Source: Sporomusa malonica
Lineage (GTDB): Bacteria; Bacillota; Negativicutes; Sporomusales; Sporomusaceae
Direction: 5' to 3' (one strand)
Assembly (NCBI RefSeq): GCF_041428715.1
Contig: NZ_CP155572.1
DNA: 64,000 bases
Positions 48,570 through 56,015 of this stretch are shown piece by piece (position 1 is the stretch's first letter; each line of letters opens with the position of its first letter). The notes under the pieces were generated by a model. The model had not been told where the DNA came from and searched no databases. It worked only from the letters and a program-made list of their open reading frames with translations. Position numbers and translations under genes: made by a program.

Positions 48570-49409
48570 ATGACAAAAAAACCACAGGGAAAATGTATAT
48601 TCTGTGGAGGTGATGGTCTTTCTAAGCAGCATGTATGGCCAGAATGGTTAAAAAATGTAATACCACGAGAGACATCGACTCATATTCAGCACCGTATGAA
48701 AATAAATTACCTGTCACCAGAATGTATATTAGTTCATCCCAGTTTTGAATTGCATCAAGGTCATGGTGGAGTTAAGAAAATTAGAAATGTTTGTAGGAAA
48801 TGCAATTCTGGTTGGATGAGTAGTCTTGAAACTAAAGCAAAGCCTATTCTTACTTCATTGATTTTAGGTGAACCCATTACGCTGGATGCTCATTCGCAGC
48901 TTGTTATTTCAGCATGGTCTGTAATGTCGAATATAATGAATGAATTTACTGATCAACCGACTGCGGCAATACCTTCTTTTCATCGGCAAATACTTATGGA
49001 ATCGAAACGTCCTGCAGAAGGATGGAATATTTGGTTAGGATGGTATAAGGGAGTTAATTGGAAACTAAGATGCAGACATCATGGATTTGCTGCGGTACCA
49101 GCGTCACAGCTTATTAACAATAATGTCAATAAAATCAAAGGCAATACTCATGTTTCTACGTTTGTACTTGGGGAGCTTATGATTTACTCAATGAGCTCAA
49201 CATTACCAAACTTTAATATCGAATTTCCAGGTCCGTTAAGTCAGAGTTTGAGACGTATTTGGCCAATCAATCAGGAAAGCATTGTTTGGCCACCATGCCA
49301 ATTGTTAACTGATTTAGATGTGAATTTTATAGCAGATGCATTTTGTCTCGACCTTATGAAAAACCACTCAAATAGGGTGGTACCATTTACCCCCTCTTTT
49401 CACCCTTAG
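48570..49409 (+). CDS. HNH-like zinc protein, 279 aa
   Basis: ATG at 48570 chosen (GAAAGG upstream; ATG 48555 possible). The N-terminus has CIFCGGDGLSKQHVWPEWL, then VCRKCNSGWMSSLE at about residue 75-88: two Cys pairs plus the H and N of an HNH-like fold (pattern CxxC...H...CxxCN...W). Similar proteins are scattered in bacterial genomes and carried on mobile elements. The rest is a mixed domain I do not recognise. Nuclease activity is plausible but not shown. Accessory cargo, AT-rich. Confidence 0.6.
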   Translation: MTKKPQGKCIFCGGDGLSKQHVWPEWLKNVIPRETSTHIQHRMKINYLSPECILVHPSFELHQGHGGVKKIRNVCRKCNSGWMSSLETKAKPILTSLILGEPITLDAHSQLVISAWSVMSNIMNEFTDQPTAAIPSFHRQILMESKRPAEGWNIWLGWYKGVNWKLRCRHHGFAAVPASQLINNNVNKIKGNTHVSTFVLGELMIYSMSSTLPNFNIEFPGPLSQSLRRIWPINQESIVWPPCQLLTDLDVNFIADAFCLDLMKNHSNRVVPFTPSFHP

Positions 49410-49578
49410 AACATTTGTTCTGAAATATAACCAAATACACATTCTGAGGGGCATATTGTAAACTTTCGTCTGGATCACAGCCGAACACTACAAGAGCAGG
49501 CAGCGCTGTTCTATTTATAGGACTCTCCCCTTTTACTAACACTTTTGTACCTGGCGACTTATGTTGCCAGGGTATTTT
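49387..49578 (-). CDS. Leftward ORF without a canonical start
   Basis: An open leftward frame reads protein-like sequence (GTKVLVKGESPINRTALPAL, GCDPDESLQYAPQNVYLVIF) and ends NKCSKGEKRG. The only starts are ATA at 49575 and GTG at 49542, neither with a good ribosome site, and a terminator hairpin overlaps its 5' end. It may be a remnant or a conserved DNA element that happens to be open. Confidence 0.3.
   Translation of the reverse strand, partial: KIPWQHKSPGTKVLVKGESPINRTALPALVVFGCDPDESLQYAPQNVYLVIFQNKCSKGEKRG
49409..49420. promoter_or_regulatory. SOS-box-like palindrome
   Basis: GAACATTTGTTC fits the Gram-positive LexA box GAAC-N4-GTTC exactly and is identical to the box before the LexA-like gene at 51140. 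The sequence to its left is also related to that upstream region. No rightward gene follows closely, so its use is unclear. Confidence 0.5.
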
Positions 49579-49733
49579 TTATTTTGCATAACAAAGGTAA
49601 GGTTTAGTTAGAAATCCAGTGTTGTAGCAATTGTGGAAAAGTGTTACATGGTTTAATATGAAGATGCTACAAATAAGTGATAAATAACTTAGCCGTCCGC
49701 CTTCGGTGGGTGGCCACTAAAGGAATGGCTCAA
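49421..49733. terminator. Gap with a terminator (hairpin 49550-49571)
   Basis: Between the HNH-like gene and PAP2 there is no convincing rightward gene. CCTGGC (49550-49555) pairs with GCCAGG (49566-49571) and is followed by GTATTTTTTATTTT, a good intrinsic terminator. A second small hairpin with CCGCC and GGTGG lies at about 49696-49708, before the PAP2 start. Confidence 0.65.
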
Positions 49734-50432
49734 ATGTCAAAAATTAGACTAATCGTCTTAGTTCTTTTGCTTTTCTTATTCAATCGTCCAGTCGAAGCAC
49801 ATCACTACAACCATCTGATTGAGTCCGAGTTGGCTCTGAAGGTATATTCTTTTGACAAAGATATACAAAGCTGGGCTCAAGAACATCGTAATTCAAACAG
49901 CGATTGGTTATCAAAACAAGCCAGAGGATTTGGAGAAATGAAGTATACCGGTTCAGTTTTAGGGGTAATGTATTTTACCGCCAAGAATAATGGAAATGAA
50001 AAAATGAGAAGGACAGCAGTGATGGGGGTTGAAAGTATGTTAACTGCAAACGTTATAACTGGTACTATAAAATTACTTGCGCATAGAAGCAGGCCTAGAG
50101 AATCGGAATCACCGTATAACTGGGGTGGACCGAGCTTGTCAAAGGAACACGTATCATTTCCATCTCAACATGCAGCGACTGCATTTTCAGTGGCAACGGT
50201 TATTGCTACTGAATATCACGATAAACCATATGTATCACACATTATGTATGGATTGGCTACTTTGACAGCTCTATCACGAGTAAACGACAATGAGCACTGG
50301 GCCTCTGATGTTGCTGTTGGTTCATTGATTGGTTATTATACTGCAAAGCATGTAGTACATTCGAAATGCAGTAAAAATGATAGTTCTAGTGGGGCTAGTG
50401 CTCTAATAATGCCAGTAATAAAGAAGTTCTGA
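49734..50432 (+). CDS. PAP2-family phosphatase, exported/membrane-associated
   Basis: ATG at 49734 (AAAGGAATGG upstream) gives 232 residues with a signal peptide (IRLIVLVLLLFLFNRPVEA). The PAP2 motifs are KLLAHRSRPRE, FPSQHAA and SRVNDNEHWASD, equal to KX6RP, PSGH and SRX5HX3D. In motif 2 the Gly is Gln (PSQH), a known variant. PAP2 enzymes dephosphorylate lipid or lipid-A-type phosphates in the envelope. Either a host gene or a conversion gene altering the cell surface. Confidence 0.85.
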   Translation: MSKIRLIVLVLLLFLFNRPVEAHHYNHLIESELALKVYSFDKDIQSWAQEHRNSNSDWLSKQARGFGEMKYTGSVLGVMYFTAKNNGNEKMRRTAVMGVESMLTANVITGTIKLLAHRSRPRESESPYNWGGPSLSKEHVSFPSQHAATAFSVATVIATEYHDKPYVSHIMYGLATLTALSRVNDNEHWASDVAVGSLIGYYTAKHVVHSKCSKNDSSSGASALIMPVIKKF

Positions 50433-50510
50433 TAGATCTAAGTTTTAGCTGCTTCATTCTTTGGCGAATGTGTTATAATAAGAAAAACATTTCTACGAAA
50501 GGCACTTTAT

Positions 50511-50963
50511 ATGAAGAAATGGCCGTATTGGTTGGCTGCAGTCTTAATAATATCATTGATCTACGTACTATCTGACCGAATTATAACTGTAAAAATATCT
50601 GTTACCAAAGAATATTGGCGTTTTATTCAAAAATATACTTTTTATCTAGGTTTTGGAGATGGTTTTTTCTCTTATATCATAAGCCCTAGCCCAAGTTTAA
50701 TTTTGCAGAAACTAGTCCACGTTGTTACCTATTCTAGCTTAGGCTTGGCGATATACTTTGCAACAGGAAAGCAAAAAATAAAGACCTTGTTATATGTTAC
50801 GGCTTTAGCTGTCTTTGATGAGTTGCACCAATACTATGTTCCCGGAAGAACTGCACGGCTTGGTGATATCATTCTTGATGTGTTTTCTGCGTATACCGTA
50901 ATTAGTTTAGTTAAGTATTGTTGCGGCAAAAAGGCACTACAGAGTAATGATAATTTCCGATAA
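50511..50963 (+). CDS. VanZ-like membrane protein
   Basis: 150 residues. Membrane segments at the N-terminus (YWLAAVLIISLIYVLSD), middle (KLVHVVTYSSLGLAIYFA), DELHQYYVPGRTARLGDIIL and the final helix are the VanZ family pattern (H near TM2, DE-HQ-P-R-D). VanZ proteins are linked to teicoplanin resistance and envelope functions; the mechanism is unknown. AAAGG site upstream. Together with PAP2 it suggests envelope modification. Confidence 0.8.
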   Translation: MKKWPYWLAAVLIISLIYVLSDRIITVKISVTKEYWRFIQKYTFYLGFGDGFFSYIISPSPSLILQKLVHVVTYSSLGLAIYFATGKQKIKTLLYVTALAVFDELHQYYVPGRTARLGDIILDVFSAYTVISLVKYCCGKKALQSNDNFR

Positions 50964-51100
50964 GTACTTGCACCTTGGCCGATGGCAACTAAGAAATAAT
51001 AATGCGTATAATATTCATAGCCGTATTCAGCGAAATACGACTTCTTTCCCTTCATCCAAGCCGTTCACATCCGGGAGCGGCATTTCTCATTTATCCCCTC

Positions 51101-51129
51101 TTTACACTTACGAACATTTGTTCTATAAG
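51101..51129 (+). promoter_or_regulatory. SOS-regulated promoter
   Basis: TTTACA (51101-51106), 17 bp, TATAAG (51124-51129), with the LexA box GAACATTTGTTC (51112-51123) filling the spacer up to the -10. A bound LexA would block the promoter; DNA damage should open it. AAGGAG for the next gene begins within the -10 region, implying a short leader. Confidence 0.8.
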
Positions 51130-51139
51130 GAGTGGCATT

Positions 51140-51346
51140 ATGCTCTCAGCAAAGCAATCAGCAATCATTAATTTTTTACGCGAATATCCACCTTCTTGCC
51201 CGCCTACAGTTAGGGAGATTGGCGCTGCCGTTGGTCTGCGTAGCAGTGCTACAGTACATACCTATCTTACTCGCCTAGAAGCCCAAGGCTTAATTGAGCG
51301 CAAGCCAGGCTGTCCAAGATGTATAACGGTGGTTCGTCGTGACTAA
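51140..51346 (+). CDS. LexA DNA-binding domain without protease domain
   Basis: 68 residues, all of it the LexA N-terminal winged helix: AKQSAIINFLREYPPSCPPT, VREIGAAVGLRSSATVHTYL, LEAQGLIERKPGCPRCITVV. Full LexA is about 200 residues with a Ser-Lys protease that cleaves it on DNA damage. None of that is present, so this product cannot be inactivated by RecA-driven cleavage. It should bind LexA boxes, including its own at 51112-51123. Likely a competitor or modulator of the SOS response (inference). Confidence 0.88.
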   Translation: MLSAKQSAIINFLREYPPSCPPTVREIGAAVGLRSSATVHTYLTRLEAQGLIERKPGCPRCITVVRRD

Positions 51347-51542
51347 ACTATTTGTCAGTATCACCGCTAAGCACGATGTAAACGGAGTAATAAAACCAAT
51401 CACCTTGAACTGGGTCGATGGCCGCAAATTCGAAGTTGACAAAATCCTCGACGTTCGCCAGGCTGCATCACTCAAAGCTGGCGGCCAGGGAATAAGATAT
51501 ACCTGTAAGATTGCTGGCAAGCAGGTATATCTTATTTCATGA
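51339..51542 (+). CDS. Hypothetical 67-aa protein, LexA-domain partner
   Basis: GTG start overlapping the LexA-domain gene by 8 bp, so cotranscribed and coupled. 67 residues, strand-rich, with WVDGRKFEVDKILDVRQAAS and GGQGIRYTCKIAGKQVYL, a small beta-barrel-like fold. Function unknown; coexpression suggests a role with the LexA-like protein. Its 3' end lies inside a 14-bp inverted repeat. Confidence 0.6.
   Translation: MTKLFVSITAKHDVNGVIKPITLNWVDGRKFEVDKILDVRQAASLKAGGQGIRYTCKIAGKQVYLIS
51492..51535. repeat. 14-bp perfect inverted repeat
   Basis: ATAAGATATACCTG (51492-51505) and its exact complement CAGGTATATCTTAT (51522-51535) flank 16 bases. It overlaps the last codons of the 51339 gene. 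No T-run follows. It could be an mRNA-end hairpin, a protein site or a recombination site. Confidence 0.65.
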
Positions 51543-51574
51543 TGATGGTAAGTGGTTTGTTGAGAAATAACAGG

Positions 51575-51615
51575 AAAAACCGCCCCGCTGTCTAACGTAA
51601 CAGTGAGGTGGTTTT
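51575..51615 (+). terminator. Hairpin covering the next ribosome site
   Basis: AAAAACCGCC..CGCTGT pairs with ACAG..GAGGTGGTTTT around CTAACGTA. It resembles a terminator (the 3' arm ends in TTTT). The same 3' arm contains GAGGTGG, the Shine-Dalgarno for the GTG at 51616, so the fold may also limit that gene's translation. Confidence 0.6.
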
Positions 51616-51858
51616 GTGTTTAAGAACGCGCATTGGGTTGCCTTGATATCCGTAGTTATTATATTTGCGGCTGTTGATTCGGCTTTATATGTAGTTGGCT
51701 TTGGCGGCATGCTCTTGAGCGGTATCGCCAGTGATGATGTTTATGCACAAGTCTGGTCCCTGATCGGCGCTGTGTCCTGGGTTGCGAGTGTTGTTTTGGG
51801 CGGGGCTTGTGTTGGTGAGTTGTGGGGGCGGGGCTGGTGTAGGTATAAAAACGAATAA
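51616..51858 (+). CDS. Hypothetical 80-aa membrane protein
   Basis: 80 residues with two membrane spans (WVALISVVIIFAAVDSALYV and IGAVSWVASVVLGGACVGEL) and a short basic tail. Last gene before the host operon. It may be a phage or host gene; function unknown. Confidence 0.6.
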   Translation: MFKNAHWVALISVVIIFAAVDSALYVVGFGGMLLSGIASDDVYAQVWSLIGAVSWVASVVLGGACVGELWGRGWCRYKNE

Positions 51859-51890
51859 AGCCTCTGGCGTAAATGCCGGGGCTTTACTTG
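51857..51890 (+). terminator. Terminator before miaB
   Basis: AAAGCC and GGCTTT form the base of a bulged hairpin (51857-51884) with GGC/GCC above, followed by a T-rich stretch (ACTTGTTCTTATT). It insulates the host operon from the upstream block. Confidence 0.6.
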
Positions 51891-51962
51891 TTCTTATTAT
51901 ATAGAAGGAAGTTTTTCAGATGCATTGTTTGGGATATATATTATCTATCTTGTTTCCTTAAT

Positions 51963-51991
51963 TTGTACAAGCCTGCAATTTAAGCTATAAT
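51963..51991 (+). promoter_or_regulatory. Promoter of the miaB-mutS-mutL operon
   Basis: TTGTAC (51963-51968), 17 bp, TATAAT (51986-51991), about 38 bp before the miaB ATG. A strong vegetative (sigma-A type) promoter. Confidence 0.8.
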
Positions 51992-52029
51992 AAATTTTAC
52001 AATATAAGCAATTGGAGTTGAACATATAA

Positions 52030-53376
52030 ATGGAATCGAAATCTGTCGAACAAAAACAAGGGCCAAAACTCTTTTATACTGAGACATACGGGTGTCAAAT
52101 GAACCTTAATGACTCGGAACGTCTGGCTGGTCAACTGCGGACAATTGGTTATGAAGGAACAGAGAACGCTGATCAAGCTGACTTAATTTTGATAAATACC
52201 TGTTGTGTCCGGGAAAGTGCAGAAAAGAAAATTCATGGTCGGATTGGTGAGATGAAGCGGCGCAAACTTGTCAATCCCAATATAATTATTGGGGTTGTTG
52301 GTTGTATGGCGCAAAAGGACAAAGATAAAATATTAAAGAAATTTCCTCATGTCAATTTAGTAATGGGTACACACAACATTCATCAACTTGTTGAACTTGT
52401 TGCACAAATAGAAAAAAGCCGCGAACCTGTATTGGCTGTTTGGGACCAGGCTGAACGCCTGGCGCCTGATGTTCCAACAGTGCGCAAAGGTCAAATATCG
52501 GCCTGGGTGCCTATTATGTATGGCTGCAATAACTTTTGTACATATTGTATTGTCCCTTATGTCAGAGGGCGCGAACGGAGTCGGCCTCTTGACGATATAG
52601 TAGCTGAGGTTCGACAATTAGGAATAGATGGCTTTAAAGAGATAACACTGCTTGGTCAAAACGTCAACTCCTATGGTAAGGATAGCGAGTCACAGCCTGA
52701 TTTTGCCGATTTGCTTCAGGCTATTGATAAGATTGATACAATTGCTCGTATTCGTTATATGACATCCCATCCACGGGATATCAACGACAAAGTAATTGAA
52801 ACGATCAAAAATAGTAAAAAGATTTGTGAACATTTCCACCTGCCTGTTCAGTCAGGTAATGATGAGATACTTGAACGTATGAATCGCGGCTATACTACAG
52901 CATATTACCGTCAGCTTGTAGCTAAAATTCGTGAAGCTATTCCGAATGCTAGTCTTACAACTGATTTAATAGTAGGATTTCCGGGAGAGAGTGAAGAACA
53001 TGTTATAGAAACTTTGGAATTCATAAAAAATATCAGATATGACGCGGCCTACACCTTTTTATATTCACAGAGATCTGGAACTCCGGCGGCTAAATATCCG
53101 GACCAAGTGCCGTTGCCAACGAAAAAAGCACGGCTTAATCAACTGATGGATATTCAGAATGAAATTAGCCTCGAAATAAATAAAAAGCTTGTAGGTAATA
53201 TTTTAGAAGTACTAGTCGAGGGGCCAAGCAAAAACGATGAGAATAAGTTGATGGGGCGAACTCGTACCAATAAAATTGTATTGTGGGAGAAAACCGGAAC
53301 AGAGAAAATCGGCGAGTTAGTCAATATACAAATTGATACAGCTCAGACTTGGGTTTTAAAAGGTCGCTTGATTTAA
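52030..53376 (+). CDS. miaB: tRNA-2-methylthio-N6-dimethylallyladenosine synthase
   Basis: 448 residues. The N-terminal UPF0004 domain has Cys22, Cys57 and Cys92 for one 4Fe-4S cluster. The radical-SAM domain has C166-x3-C170-x2-C173 for the second. A TRAM domain closes the protein. It adds the methylthio group to i6A37 of tRNAs reading UNN codons, downstream of MiaA, which lies in the same operon. First gene after a strong promoter. Confidence 0.96.
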   Translation: MESKSVEQKQGPKLFYTETYGCQMNLNDSERLAGQLRTIGYEGTENADQADLILINTCCVRESAEKKIHGRIGEMKRRKLVNPNIIIGVVGCMAQKDKDKILKKFPHVNLVMGTHNIHQLVELVAQIEKSREPVLAVWDQAERLAPDVPTVRKGQISAWVPIMYGCNNFCTYCIVPYVRGRERSRPLDDIVAEVRQLGIDGFKEITLLGQNVNSYGKDSESQPDFADLLQAIDKIDTIARIRYMTSHPRDINDKVIETIKNSKKICEHFHLPVQSGNDEILERMNRGYTTAYYRQLVAKIREAIPNASLTTDLIVGFPGESEEHVIETLEFIKNIRYDAAYTFLYSQRSGTPAAKYPDQVPLPTKKARLNQLMDIQNEISLEINKKLVGNILEVLVEGPSKNDENKLMGRTRTNKIVLWEKTGTEKIGELVNIQIDTAQTWVLKGRLI

Positions 53377-53405
53377 CTTCTAATGGCAGAGGAGAAATTT
53401 ACAGC

Positions 53406-56015
53406 ATGGCAATAAGCTACACCCCGATGCTGGAACAATATCGGGAAGTAAAGAGCAGGCATACCAACGAGATACTGTTTTTTCGATTAGGTGATTTCTA
53501 TGAGATGTTTTTTGAAGACGCTGAAATAGCATCACGTGAAATGGAGATTACATTGACTTCACGTGACGGCGGCCAAAATACTCGAGTGCCAATGTGCGGT
53601 GTTCCCTATCATGCCGCTGATAATTATATTGCAAAACTAATCAACAAAGGGTACAAAGTAGCTATTTGCGAGCAAGTTGAAGATCCAAAACAAGCTAAAG
53701 GTATTGTAAGGCGGGAAGTTGTCAAGATTATTACTCCAGGTACCATTTTAGCCGAATCTTTGCTGCCTGACAAAGCTAACAATTATCTAGCACTTCTACA
53801 TGAGGAAGCAGATGAATTATGTTTAGCTGCGGCTGATATTTCGACTGGTGAATGCGTTTGGGCGACATTTTCAGGTAGTTCCAGGGCAAATACAGTTTGT
53901 GATCAATTATATCGCCTGCTTCCGGCAGAATTGGTGCTGGCAGGCAAACTCGGTGATCTCCCGACCATAAATAGCTTCTTAGCACAGCGAGTATCTACTT
54001 GTACTATTACTACACTATCTAATGCTGACCTTACGTTAGTTTCAGAATTACCGAGTAAGCATTTTGTCCAACAAGAGCTACCTAGTAGTACAGTGGCTCA
54101 GGCTGCAGTTGGATATCTGCTATATTATCTTCACTATACCTTAAAGAGTGATCTTTCTCATATAAATAAGCTGGCAAGAGTCAATACGCAGGATTATTTA
54201 ATTCTAGATGCTTCGACATTGCGCAATCTTGAGATTACCCGTAATATGCGTGACGGTGGTCGCAAAGACACCCTACTGGCAGTACTGGATTTTACCAAAA
54301 CAGCTATGGGTGGCAGGTTGCTAAAAAAATGGTTGGAATTTCCTCTTTTAAATCCGCTTACTATTTCTAAGCGTCAGGATGCAATTGCCGATTTGCTGGA
54401 TAAGCGGGCAGTAAGAGAGTCGCTAAAAGAGCTTCTTAACAACATATACGATTTTGAACGTATTCTAACCCGTATTGAGGTAGGTAGTGCTAACGCTCGG
54501 GATTTGACAGCGCTTAAAACATCACTGGCTGTGCTGCCTGAGATAAAAATAAGGCTGCAAGAGTGCCATGCTGAACAGTTGGCAGGTATTAGTATCGAGG
54601 CCAGAACCCATGTAGATGTAGCCAACATGATTGAAACAGCTATTGCAGATAATCCGCCGTTAGGTGTCCGTGATGGCGGTATTATTAGAACTGGTTATGA
54701 CTTAGAACTAGATGAGCTTAGGAGCATCGCTAGAGATAGTAAAGAATGGATTCAGGACTTAGAATTGCGTGAACGTGAAACTACAGGAATTAAGTCACTT
54801 AAGATAGGTTATAATAAAGTTTTTGGCTACTACATTGAAGTAACTCACGCCAATACTGGTGCAGTACCCCCAAACTATGTCCGTAAGCAGACACTGGTCA
54901 ATGCTGAACGGTATATTACCCCAGAGCTCAAGGATTTTGAGACCAAAGTCCTTGGTGCTCAAGAAAAAATTATCAATATTGAGTACCAACTATTCGTGGT
55001 GATCAGGGATTATATCAAAGAGCGTATCAGTGAAATTCAGCAGACTGCCCGCCAAATAGCCCAGTTGGATGTAATTATTTCGTTGAGCGAAGCTGCAGCA
55101 CGCTATAATTATATCCGGCCCAATTTGAATCATAGCAGGGAGCTTATCATTAAAGATGGGCGTCACCCAGTAGTTGAGCGTCTCTTAAGTGGCGAGATGT
55201 TTGTGCCTAACGATACTGAGCTAAACCACCGCGACAGTGAAATAATGATAATTACCGGTCCTAACATGGCTGGTAAGTCTACTTATATGAGACAAGTAGC
55301 GCTTCTTACAATTATGGCTCAAATAGGTAGCTTCATTCCAGCAAGAGAAGCCTCTATCTGTCCTATTGATCGGATTTTTACCAGAGTAGGTGCTAGTGAT
55401 GATTTGGCAACTGGTCAGAGCACTTTCATGGTTGAGATGACAGAGGCTGCTCAAATCATTAAATTTGCTACAACGAATAGCTTGATTATCTTAGATGAAA
55501 TAGGGCGTGGTACCAGTACCTTTGATGGTATGAGCATTGCTCGGTCTGTTGTCGAATACATCAAAGATAAGGTTAAAGCTAAAACATTGTTTGCTACCCA
55601 TTATCATGAACTAACCGAGCTAGCTGAATCTAGTAAGGTAATTAAAAATTATTCAGTTGCTGTAAAAGAACGCGGCAATGATATTGTTTTTTTGCGCCGG
55701 ATTATACCAGGTGGTGCTGATAAAAGCTATGGTATTCATGTTGCCCAGCTTGCCGGATTACCGAAACGAATTATTGAACGGGCGCAACAAATTTTGCATG
55801 AATTGGAACAATGTAAAGCAAATTCTGATCTTATTCCACCAACTACTAAACAGCAAAATAACAAACATACCGCGCTCGCCACAGTATCACTGTTTAGCTC
55901 AAGTATTGCCGATGAATTACTCAACATTGATGTTATGACGCTTACCCCGCTGGAGGCGCTCAATACGTTGTATCGTCTGCAAAATAAGGCCAGAGAGGAA
56001 AGCGGAATGTTATGA
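53406..56015 (+). CDS. mutS: DNA mismatch repair protein MutS
   Basis: ATG at 53406 (AGAGGAG upstream) gives 869 residues. The mismatch-binding FYEMF motif is GDFYEMFFEDA (about residue 33). The ABC ATPase has TGPNMAGKSTYMRQ (Walker A, about residue 617-630), the LDEIGRGTSTFDG signature and THYHELTEL. It recognises mismatches and recruits MutL, whose gene overlaps it by four bases. Confidence 0.97.
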   Translation: MAISYTPMLEQYREVKSRHTNEILFFRLGDFYEMFFEDAEIASREMEITLTSRDGGQNTRVPMCGVPYHAADNYIAKLINKGYKVAICEQVEDPKQAKGIVRREVVKIITPGTILAESLLPDKANNYLALLHEEADELCLAAADISTGECVWATFSGSSRANTVCDQLYRLLPAELVLAGKLGDLPTINSFLAQRVSTCTITTLSNADLTLVSELPSKHFVQQELPSSTVAQAAVGYLLYYLHYTLKSDLSHINKLARVNTQDYLILDASTLRNLEITRNMRDGGRKDTLLAVLDFTKTAMGGRLLKKWLEFPLLNPLTISKRQDAIADLLDKRAVRESLKELLNNIYDFERILTRIEVGSANARDLTALKTSLAVLPEIKIRLQECHAEQLAGISIEARTHVDVANMIETAIADNPPLGVRDGGIIRTGYDLELDELRSIARDSKEWIQDLELRERETTGIKSLKIGYNKVFGYYIEVTHANTGAVPPNYVRKQTLVNAERYITPELKDFETKVLGAQEKIINIEYQLFVVIRDYIKERISEIQQTARQIAQLDVIISLSEAAARYNYIRPNLNHSRELIIKDGRHPVVERLLSGEMFVPNDTELNHRDSEIMIITGPNMAGKSTYMRQVALLTIMAQIGSFIPAREASICPIDRIFTRVGASDDLATGQSTFMVEMTEAAQIIKFATTNSLIILDEIGRGTSTFDGMSIARSVVEYIKDKVKAKTLFATHYHELTELAESSKVIKNYSVAVKERGNDIVFLRRIIPGGADKSYGIHVAQLAGLPKRIIERAQQILHELEQCKANSDLIPPTTKQQNNKHTALATVSLFSSSIADELLNIDVMTLTPLEALNTLYRLQNKAREESGML

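Larger units (their letters stand above)
1..51890. mobile_element. Siphovirus-type prophage, left end outside window
   Basis: The block carries, in order, a repressor switch, early and replication genes, a late regulator, terminase, portal, protease, capsid, connectors, tail, tape measure, baseplate, receptor-binding protein, holin and amidase. Almost everything from 3.2 kb on reads rightward. The head genes follow the HK97 order. No integrase or excisionase is visible, so attL and the integrase presumably lie left of base 1. The right boundary is uncertain: the unmistakable phage genes end at 47.3 kb, accessory genes continue to 51.86 kb, and the miaB promoter begins at 51963. No attachment repeat can be identified because only one end is in view. 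Confidence 0.93.

Noticed and set aside
51140..51346. Full lexA gene broken by frameshift
   Set aside because: The other frames downstream show no LexA protease sequence; the following gene is an unrelated small protein overlapping it in an ordered way.
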